Assembly: GCA_018714545.1 (NCBI GenBank) | Contig: DVNG01000044.1 | Span: forward strand, 1-22,255 | DNA: 22,255 nt | Source of the DNA: Limousia pullorum | Lineage (GTDB): Bacteria; Bacillota; Clostridia; Oscillospirales; Acutalibacteraceae | Direction of reading: 5' to 3' | Shown here: piece by piece, positions 1 to 6,282 of the stretch | Layout of the letters: each line of letters opens with the position of its first letter | Numbering within the stretch: position 1 is the stretch's first letter | Position numbers and translations under genes: made by a program | The notes under the pieces: generated by a model | Databases searched by the model: none | What the model was told of the DNA's origin: nothing | What the model saw: the letters and a program-made list of their open reading frames with translations, nothing else

Positions 1-14
1 AGAGGTGTTGGAAG

Positions 15-2552
15 TTGGATAATTTTCAAGAGATGATGGAAAAGTCAAGGGTTATTGACGTTGACATACAGAGAGAAATGAGAAAATCCTTTCTTGATTA
101 TTCAATGAGCGTTATTGTTTCAAGAGCGCTGCCCGATGTCAGGGACGGTCTGAAACCTGTGCATAGAAGAATTTTGTATACCATGTTTGAGAAAGGCCTT
201 ACTTACGATAAGCCTTATCATAAGTGCGCAGATACTGTCGGTGCGGTTTTGGGTAGCTATCACCCACACGGCGACTCTTCAGTTTACGACGCTTTGGTAA
301 GACTTGCACAGGATTTCTCCATGAGATATATGCTGGTGGACGGTCACGGAAACTTCGGTTCTGTGGACGGCGACCCGCCTGCTGCTTACCGTTATACGGA
401 AGCAAGAATGAGTAAAATCTCAATGGAGATGCTCACTGATATAGATAAAAAGACAGTTGACTTTATGCCAAACTACGACGACCGACTTCAGGAGCCGGTG
501 GTTCTCCCCTGCCGTTTTCCTAACCTTTTGGTAAACGGAAGCAGCGGTATCGCAGTTGGTATGGCTACAAATATTCCGCCTCATAATTTGGGCGAGGTTG
601 TAGACGCTATGGATTATCTTATCGATAACCCGGACGCATCTGTTGCCGACCTTATGGAGTATATCCCGGGCCCTGACTTCCCTACCGGCGCTACAATTAT
701 GGGAAGAAGCGGTATAAGAGCCGCATATGCTACCGGTAGAGGTAAGATTGTTGTCAGAGCTAAGGCGGAAATCGTTGAAGAGAAAAACGGAAGATTTAAA
801 ATTATAGTTACCGAGCTTCCGTATCAGGTAAATAAGGCAAGACTTATTGAAAGTATCGCCGATATGGTTAAGGATAAGAGAATTGAGGGAATTTCAAATA
901 TCGAGGACCATTCCGATAGAAACGGTATGCATATTGAAATCGACGTAAAGCGTGACGCTTCACCTCAGATAGTTTTAAATCAGCTTTTCTCATATTCACA
1001 GCTTCAGGTTACTTTCGGCGTTATAATGATTGCCATTGTAAACGGCGAACCTAAGCTTTTGACTTTAAAGGATATTTTAAATCATTATATAGATTTCCAG
1101 GTTGACGTTATCACAAGAAGAACTGTTTTTGATTTGAATAAAGCTAAAGAGAGAATGCATATTCTCGAGGGCTTGAAGATAGCTATAGATTTTATCGATG
1201 AGGTTATCGCTATAATCAGATCAAGTAAAGACCAGGGCGAAGCTAAGCTTAGACTTATGGAGAGATTCGGACTTGATGAAATTCAGGCGCAGTCAATAGT
1301 TCAGATGCGTTTGGGACAGCTTACCGGCTTGGAAAGACAGAAAATCGAGGACGAAATCGCGGCACTTCATGTTAAAATTGATGATTATGAGGATATTCTC
1401 TCCAATCATTCAAGAGTTTTGCAGATAATTAAGGAAGAAGTAAACGCTGTAAGAAATAAATATGCCGACCAGAGAAGAACAGAAATTCTTTCCGTAAGCG
1501 GCGAGGTTGATATTGAGGACCTTATTCCTCAGGAGGACTGCGTTCTCACACTCACCCAGTTCGGATATGTAAAACGTCTTTCAATCGACACATATAAGAC
1601 CCAGAAGCGTGGAGGCAGAGGCGTTGCAGGTATGACACGCCGTGAAGAGGACGTGGCAACCGAAATGTTTATTATAAACAGCCACGACTATGTTCTGTTC
1701 TTTACAGATAAGGGCAGGGTTTATAGACTTAAGTGCTATGAAATTCCAGAGGGAAGCCGCCAGTCAAAGGGCATGAATATAGCAAACCTCCTGCCTATTG
1801 ACGCTGACGAGCATGTTACATCCATGATTAAGGTTCACGAGTTTGACGAAAACAAGTACCTGATTATGGTAACAAGAAAGGGTATCGTCAAGAGAATAGA
1901 GCTTAACGCCTATAATACAGCAAGAAAGGGCGGACTTATTGCTCTTGAGCTTAACGAGGGCGACGAGCTTGCCTGGGTAAGAATGACAGACGGCGAAAGC
2001 GAAGTTATTGTTGCCACTAAAAAGGGTATGGCTATACGCTTTAAGGAAACCGACGTGCGCCCGATGGGCAGACAGGCACGAGGTGTTAAGGCTATTACAC
2101 TCCGTGAGGACGACGAGGTTATCGGCATGAGTACAGTCCGTGAGGACGCTTATGTTCTCACTGTTTCAGAAACAGGATACGGCAGACTTTCAAAGCTCAG
2201 CGACTATAGAATACAGTCCAGAGGCGGTAAGGGTCTTACCAACTATCATGTGGAGAAATACGGCGACGTTGCGGCGATTAAGGTCGTTGACATGGACGAT
2301 GATATTATTATTATCTCATCAGACGGTGTAATTATAAGGATTCAGGCATCATCAATCCGTGTATGCTCACGTCCAAGTAAGGGCGTTACCGTTATGAAGG
2401 TTTCCGAGGGCAGTAAGGTTGTGACCTTGGCAAGAGCACCTCACGACAGCGATGAAGAGGTTGTAAGCCTTGAAACCGACCCCGATGAAATTGCGGAAAA
2501 CGAAGCGGAAGAAGCAATTTCAGAGGAAGAAAACACAGAATCACCAGAATAA
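15..2552 (+). CDS. gyrA: DNA gyrase subunit A
   Basis: This is the breakage-reunion subunit of gyrase, which introduces negative supercoils as an A2B2 complex with GyrB. The 845-residue protein is full length. The winged-helix domain holds the catalytic tyrosine in AAYRYTE (Y127), and the quinolone region reads HPHGDSSVYD. Its S88 and D92 match the E. coli S83 and D87 positions, so no classical resistance substitution is seen there. The C-terminal domain carries the GyrA box QKRGGRG (residues 530-536), which separates GyrA from ParC. The tail is acidic. The start is TTG at 15, with AGAGGTG at 1-7 as ribosome binding site; the next ATG (33) is poorly spaced from any such site. gyrB probably lies just upstream, outside the window. 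A strong terminator follows at 2564-2599. Confidence 0.98.
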   Translation: MDNFQEMMEKSRVIDVDIQREMRKSFLDYSMSVIVSRALPDVRDGLKPVHRRILYTMFEKGLTYDKPYHKCADTVGAVLGSYHPHGDSSVYDALVRLAQDFSMRYMLVDGHGNFGSVDGDPPAAYRYTEARMSKISMEMLTDIDKKTVDFMPNYDDRLQEPVVLPCRFPNLLVNGSSGIAVGMATNIPPHNLGEVVDAMDYLIDNPDASVADLMEYIPGPDFPTGATIMGRSGIRAAYATGRGKIVVRAKAEIVEEKNGRFKIIVTELPYQVNKARLIESIADMVKDKRIEGISNIEDHSDRNGMHIEIDVKRDASPQIVLNQLFSYSQLQVTFGVIMIAIVNGEPKLLTLKDILNHYIDFQVDVITRRTVFDLNKAKERMHILEGLKIAIDFIDEVIAIIRSSKDQGEAKLRLMERFGLDEIQAQSIVQMRLGQLTGLERQKIEDEIAALHVKIDDYEDILSNHSRVLQIIKEEVNAVRNKYADQRRTEILSVSGEVDIEDLIPQEDCVLTLTQFGYVKRLSIDTYKTQKRGGRGVAGMTRREEDVATEMFIINSHDYVLFFTDKGRVYRLKCYEIPEGSRQSKGMNIANLLPIDADEHVTSMIKVHEFDENKYLIMVTRKGIVKRIELNAYNTARKGGLIALELNEGDELAWVRMTDGESEVIVATKKGMAIRFKETDVRPMGRQARGVKAITLREDDEVIGMSTVREDAYVLTVSETGYGRLSKLSDYRIQSRGGKGLTNYHVEKYGDVAAIKVVDMDDDIIIISSDGVIIRIQASSIRVCSRPSKGVTVMKVSEGSKVVTLARAPHDSDEEVVSLETDPDEIAENEAEEAISEEENTESPE

Positions 2553-2563
2553 TAATTTATTAT

Positions 2564-2599
2564 AAAAATCGGTTTCCCGAAAAGGAAGCCGATTTTTTT
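2564..2599 (+). terminator. Intrinsic terminator of gyrA
   Basis: A 14-base stem (2564-2577 with 2584-2597; core ATCGG-TTCC pairing with GGAAGCCGAT) closes a six-base loop CGAAAA and runs into seven T residues. It begins 12 bases after the gyrA stop. Nearly the same hairpin recurs at 4087-4118. Confidence 0.92.
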
Positions 2600-2847
2600 A
2601 TGGAGTTTAATGAAAGAAAAATAAAGAAGAGTACATAATTTGTAAAATAACTGTGACTGCAAATTCATAATTGATAAATAAAACTTAATTTAAAGTCGGT
2701 ATTTGCTATCATTTAGTCTTTCTTAATAGTAATAATTTTATGAATATATTTTGAATTCTTATAATTGTATATTTGGTATAAAAAAATTATTTAAAATTGT
2801 TTATATCTACAAAGTTAGTAATTTAGTAAAAAAATTCAAAAAAAGTG
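2600..2847. other. AT-rich intergenic stretch
   Basis: About 250 bases, very rich in A and T, between the gyrA terminator and the promoter of the next gene. No open frame with a ribosome binding site, no repeat of the 4167-type family and no RNA signature was found. Confidence 0.6.
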
Positions 2848-2876
2848 TTGACAGAATTTAAATAACGTATTATTAT
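2848..2876 (+). promoter_or_regulatory. Sigma-A type promoter for the secreted protein gene
   Basis: TTGACA at 2848-2853 and TATTAT at 2871-2876 are separated by exactly 17 bases. The expected transcript start is near 2883, leaving a leader of about 30 bases that contains the AAGGAG ribosome binding site at 2900-2905. This is one of the best promoter matches in the window and suggests strong expression. Confidence 0.82.
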
Positions 2877-2914
2877 TAAGGCACTAAATTTATTAACATA
2901 AGGAGTGATTTTTA

Positions 2915-3517
2915 ATGAAGAACATCAAAAAACGTGCATTGTCAATATTTTTGGCTATGATTTTTCTCATTTTGCCATTGCAGATTGCAGCAGTAAATGC
3001 GGAAGAAATCGAAACTAATGAAACACTTGTAAATGTTGTTGTAACTGACAGCGATGGTTTGACTATTGTTGCTCAGGTTCCGGAAACTTATGTTGAAGAA
3101 TATGAAAGTATGTTGGAAAACCCAGAATTTAGACAGGAACAGATTGAAGAAGCACAGAGAAGTATGATACAGACAAGACTCCCTGAGGGTAAAATAATGT
3201 ATCAAAAAGAAATGGATATAGATGATATTGAAAGAGAATATAAACGAGTTAAAGGTACATCAGTGATAACAGATTCATATTTGTACGGAATTGATTTTGT
3301 AGTAACAACATTTTATACATTGTTTGGAGGTTTTTGGGGAGCGGCAGCTAGTTTTTTAGTATCTGCTATTAGTATAGTAAGCTTTAAGCCTGAAGCATGG
3401 TGGAGTGAATCGTTTATTATGATTCTTACAGGCGAAATAAATTGTGTTAGAGTTACACATATTGAAAACACTAAACCTACATATCCTGCTGCGTACTTAA
3501 TTTATGAAAGATTGTAA
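2915..3517 (+). CDS. Small secreted protein of unknown function
   Basis: The 200-residue product is not recognised. It starts at ATG 2915 after AAGGAG. Residues 1-29 form a signal peptide: Lys/Arg-rich start, a long hydrophobic core, and a likely cut near VNA-EE. Residues about 30-110 are acidic and look helical (repeated Glu with Met/Gln). Residues about 128-155 form a Gly/Ala/Phe-rich hydrophobic stretch (FGGFWGAAASF) that could insert into a membrane. The tail (156-200) is Trp/Tyr-rich and ends in basic residues. The layout of export signal, charged part and glycine-rich hydrophobic part resembles some exported toxin or bacteriocin-like proteins, but no family motif proves this. It has its own strong promoter, and a small membrane protein gene follows 191 bases on. 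The region is more AT-rich than its neighbours, so acquisition by transfer is possible. Confidence 0.8.
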   Translation: MKNIKKRALSIFLAMIFLILPLQIAAVNAEEIETNETLVNVVVTDSDGLTIVAQVPETYVEEYESMLENPEFRQEQIEEAQRSMIQTRLPEGKIMYQKEMDIDDIEREYKRVKGTSVITDSYLYGIDFVVTTFYTLFGGFWGAAASFLVSAISIVSFKPEAWWSESFIMILTGEINCVRVTHIENTKPTYPAAYLIYERL

Positions 3518-3597
3518 TTTATTCATAATTATTTTGCAATTTTTAATGAAAGACAAAGTTTTTAAAGCTATATACAGTTAACAATTAAAATGATTAA

Positions 3598-3624
3598 AAT
3601 ATATGATTAATTCTATCATATATT
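3598..3624. repeat. AT-rich perfect inverted repeat
   Basis: The arms AATATATGAT (3598-3607) and ATCATATATT (3615-3624) are perfect complements around a seven-base loop. There is no T run on either side, so it does not look like an ordinary terminator. It may be an operator or an RNA hairpin between the two genes of the AT-rich island. Confidence 0.5.
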
Positions 3625-3640
3625 AAGATTATGTGCCGCT

Positions 3641-3699
3641 GACGTATAGCTCGTCGTTTATTCAATAAGTGATATGAATTATAGGCGAGGAAAGGAGGT
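3641..3699 (+). promoter_or_regulatory. Structured leader before the membrane protein gene
   Basis: CTCGTC (3650-3655) pairs with GGCGAG (3684-3689), and inside it ATTCA (3660-3664) pairs with TGAAT (3675-3679). The two-part hairpin ends just before the ribosome binding site AAAGGAGGT (3691-3699). A competing stem, GACG (3641-3644) with CGTC (3652-3655), shares bases with the first, so two folds exclude each other. It matches no riboswitch class I can name. A regulatory role is inferred only. Confidence 0.4.
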
Positions 3700-3708
3700 A
3701 CAGTAAAT

Positions 3709-4068
3709 ATGTTTAACTGGGAATATAATTTTTTGGAAAAGCACTTGGGAAAAACCAAGTTTTGGAAGCTTTATGAAGGAAACAGGGTTTTTCGTTATAT
3801 ATTCAAGGTGCTGGCGGTAATTTTAATGTTTTTATTATTATGTGCAAACTTTTATATAAAGAATATGATTGGAATACTGGAAATACCTGTTTCTATTATT
3901 GTCATATTTATTTATATTTTTCTGCTGGCTATGGTGGTAAATATAAGAAGTGATACAACACTTATGGTGGCGTTGAGATTTTTTTTAGATTCGGTTATTA
4001 TCCTTGCAATGGTAGGGTTGTTGTGTTTTTTGATAACTAATAATATTTTTCCTCGCCTCATTCTGTGA
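3709..4068 (+). CDS. Small three-helix membrane protein of unknown function
   Basis: The 119-residue protein is not recognised. ATG 3709 is preceded by a very strong AAAGGAGGT ten bases upstream. The first 28 residues are charged and aromatic (Lys, Trp, Phe, Tyr), and then come three hydrophobic helices at about residues 29-47, 52-74 and 86-110, with almost no soluble domain. Its size and place directly after a secreted protein with a hydrophobic core would suit an immunity or partner protein for that product, but no sequence signature shows this. The gap of 191 bases contains two inverted repeats and no terminator with a T run, so both genes could share a transcript. A bidirectional-looking terminator follows at 4087. 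Confidence 0.75.
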   Translation: MFNWEYNFLEKHLGKTKFWKLYEGNRVFRYIFKVLAVILMFLLLCANFYIKNMIGILEIPVSIIVIFIYIFLLAMVVNIRSDTTLMVALRFFLDSVIILAMVGLLCFLITNNIFPRLIL

Positions 4069-4086
4069 ATGTTTAAGTAAATGACT

Positions 4087-4118
4087 AAATCGGCTTCCAA
4101 AAAAGGAAGCCGATTTTT
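4087..4118 (+). terminator. Intrinsic terminator, near-copy of the gyrA terminator
   Basis: A perfect 12-base stem (4087-4098 with 4105-4116) surrounds AAAAAA and ends in five T residues on the plus strand. The arms, AATCGGCTTCC and GGAAGCCGATT, differ from the gyrA terminator arms by one base. On the minus strand the A loop reads as T and the tail is T-rich but broken, so it might also help stop transcripts of the GH13 gene. Confidence 0.9.
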
Positions 4119-4166
4119 GCGTTATACCGTTGGTTGTAACTATAATATTCAAAATTAAACCCTATC

Positions 4167-4331
4167 GAGAGCGAACCATTCCAAAGAATAAGGAAAATGT
4201 TTCGCCCGACCTGTAAATTAAGTTTATTTATAAAAACAACCTTTGCAGGTCGGATATAAAAAACAAAGGTTTCGCCCGCCTTGAAACGGTGCTAATTTTT
4301 AAGGTGAGTTTTGCAAGGCGGATATAAAAAA
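4167..4331 (+). repeat. Multi-hairpin dispersed repeat, copy A (two units)
   Basis: Hairpin 1 pairs GCGAA (4171-4175) with TTCGC (4201-4205), with inner CCATT and TTCC pairing to AATG and GGAA. Hairpin 2 pairs CCGACCTG (4206-4213) with CAGGTCGG (4246-4253). Hairpin 3 pairs CCGCCTTG (4276-4283) with CAAGGCGG (4314-4321). Hairpins 2 and 3 are each followed by ATATAAAAAA. Compared with the other copies, hairpin 1 and hairpin 3 carry matched changes on both arms. It fills the space up to the stop codon of the GH13 gene, between two converging genes. Confidence 0.85.
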
Positions 4332-6197
4332 CTAAATCATAATAAAAGATGAAGAAAGGGGCGGGATGTAGAGCTTGCCGTTTTCCATTCGGGTGCCCAT
4401 TAAAGGCGTTCCTGAGGCGTAGCCCGGCGGGCAGTCTATCTCGATTTCAGTATCGCCTGTGTTGAAGCCGCAGAAAAGTCCTGTGTTTTCGTCGTGGCGA
4501 ATGTAGGAAAGGAATTTGCCGTTGGAAAATGCGTTGTGTATCTCCCCTTCCCAAAGGGCGGTACAGACTTTTCTCATTTTGCCCAAGGCCTTGTACCAGT
4601 CGATAAGCTCCTGGTTTTCATAGTCCCATGGGAAGCACTGACGGTTAAATGGGTCTTTGTAACCCTGCATTCCCGTTTCGTCGCCGTAATAGACGCATGG
4701 GAAGCCGGGCAGGGTGTACTGAATACCGGAGGCTATCTTCATAAGCTTGATGCCTCGAACGTATTCCTCGTGATTTAAAAGCTTGTGAGCCTGCCAGTTT
4801 CTGTCACGTCCGTTTAATGGCTCGCCGGCAAGAACTGTTATTGCTCGCTCTGTGTCGTGGGTTGAAAGAAGATTCATAAGCACGTTTAATACGGGCTTTG
4901 GATAGTTTTCTACAACTGTCATTATGGAATTCATAACCACAAGGGCGTCTGCTCCTTTGATGTAGTCTATAATTGCGTTGCGGAAAACATAGTTCATTAC
5001 CGAGTCAAGCTCTTCGCCTAAAAGAAATCTGCGCCTTGCGCCGTAGCTCTCCTTGTTTGAGGCGTCCTCCCAAACCTCACCTATCAAAAAGGCGTCCGGG
5101 TCGTAATCTTTTATATTGTCCCTGATGTTCTTTATGAACTCGTCGGGAAGCTCGTCGGCAACGTCAATTCTCCAGCCGCTGCTGCCCTTTTTCATCCATT
5201 TTCTGATTATGCCGTCTTTGCCGTTGATGTATTCGTTAAAGGCAGGGTCGGTTTCGTTTACCTCCGGCAGGGTGTAAAATCCCCACCATGAGCTGTAATT
5301 GTGGGGCCAGTTTGAGAATTTGTACCAGCTGTAATAGGGTGAATTTTGGTCACGGAAGGCTCCACCGTCTCCGTATTTTCCGTTGCGGTTAAAATAAATG
5401 CTGTCGGAACCGGTGTGGGAGAATACTCCGTCGTTTATTATGTGTATTCCAAGCTTTTTGGCTTCGCTGCAAAGCTCCTCAAAGTCCTCTTCTGTGCCAA
5501 GCATGGGGTCGATTTTGCTGTAGTCGCCTGTGTCGTAACGGTGGTTTGAATAGGCTTCAAATATGGGGTTGAGATAAATGCAGGTTACGCCTAAGTCCGC
5601 AAGGTAAGGAAGCTTCATTGTTATTCCCTTTAAGTCGCCCATGAAAAAGTCGTTGTTTGTTATTTCGCCGTGCTCGTTAGGCCACCATTTTGGCTGGGAA
5701 TACCAGTTTTCGTTTATGGTAAGGTCGGTGCGTGTTATGTTTTTTCTTTCTCCGCTGAAATAAAATCTGTCGGGGAAAATCTGGTACATAACGCCGCCTA
5801 CAGGCCATTTCGGTGTTTTAAAGTTCTTTTTATAGCAGGTAAGCTGCCATGACCTCCATGGGGAACGGCTTAACTGGCTTTTTTCGTTGGGGTCGTCGGA
5901 GGGTACTATAAATCTTTGACCCTCGGCTGTGTTTATTTTAAAGCTGTACCAGTACAGTCCCTCTTTTTCGGGGGTAAAGTCGCAGACCCACAGACCTGTT
6001 GTGTTGTCAAAGCCTATTTGCCAAAGCATATTTATAAAATTCCAGTCGGCGTCCTCATCGTATTTTATGGCAAGCTGCGCCCTGCTGCATCTCAGCTCAG
6101 ACGGTACGAGAATCTGAAAATGCACCTTTGTTCCCTCTTCTACAGCTCCAAATGGACTTCTGTAGAAATAGCACTTAGAGTCAAATAACGGATACAT
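4332..6197 (-). CDS. GH13 alpha-glucan hydrolase (neopullulanase / maltogenic amylase-like)
   Basis: A 621-residue alpha-amylase-superfamily enzyme predicted to cleave alpha-1,4 (perhaps also alpha-1,6) bonds in maltodextrin or glycogen fragments. There is no signal peptide, so it acts in the cytoplasm. An N-terminal beta domain (about 1-120) precedes the barrel. Conserved regions: DGVFSHTG (256-263), GWRIDVADE with nucleophile D345, GEVWEDA with acid/base E374, and STHDTER with D448. The C-terminal beta domain ends near 621. All three catalytic acids are present. ATG 6197 follows TGGGGTGA. It lies 85 bases after glgP on the same strand with a strong hairpin between, so it is probably a partly attenuated second gene of a glucan-breakdown unit. 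The neopullulanase-type assignment rests on the N-terminal domain and the GWRIDVADE form; substrate preference is inferred. Confidence 0.9.
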   Translation of the reverse strand: MYPLFDSKCYFYRSPFGAVEEGTKVHFQILVPSELRCSRAQLAIKYDEDADWNFINMLWQIGFDNTTGLWVCDFTPEKEGLYWYSFKINTAEGQRFIVPSDDPNEKSQLSRSPWRSWQLTCYKKNFKTPKWPVGGVMYQIFPDRFYFSGERKNITRTDLTINENWYSQPKWWPNEHGEITNNDFFMGDLKGITMKLPYLADLGVTCIYLNPIFEAYSNHRYDTGDYSKIDPMLGTEEDFEELCSEAKKLGIHIINDGVFSHTGSDSIYFNRNGKYGDGGAFRDQNSPYYSWYKFSNWPHNYSSWWGFYTLPEVNETDPAFNEYINGKDGIIRKWMKKGSSGWRIDVADELPDEFIKNIRDNIKDYDPDAFLIGEVWEDASNKESYGARRRFLLGEELDSVMNYVFRNAIIDYIKGADALVVMNSIMTVVENYPKPVLNVLMNLLSTHDTERAITVLAGEPLNGRDRNWQAHKLLNHEEYVRGIKLMKIASGIQYTLPGFPCVYYGDETGMQGYKDPFNRQCFPWDYENQELIDWYKALGKMRKVCTALWEGEIHNAFSNGKFLSYIRHDENTGLFCGFNTGDTEIEIDCPPGYASGTPLMGTRMENGKLYIPPLSSSFIMI

Positions 6198-6227
6198 AAA
6201 ATCACCCCAGGTTTAATACTTTTAAGA

Positions 6228-6257
6228 GAAATATCCCGTCTGGTGACGGGATATTTC
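6228..6257 (-). terminator. Strong hairpin between glgP and the GH13 gene
   Basis: A perfect 13-base stem (GAAATATCCCGTC at 6228-6240 with 6245-6257) closes a four-base loop. In the direction of glgP the following bases are TCTTAAAAG, a poor T tract. On the plus strand the tail is ATTTATTTT, which is better. It may be a leaky terminator or a processing/stability hairpin setting glgP above the GH13 gene. Confidence 0.7.
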
Positions 6258-6282
6258 ATTTATTTTGAAAGATTAACTTTTA

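Noticed and set aside
4167..4331. Repeat copy A as a bidirectional terminator between converging genes
   Set aside because: The hairpins are followed by A runs on the plus strand and by no T run on the minus strand, and the same element occurs upstream of genes elsewhere.
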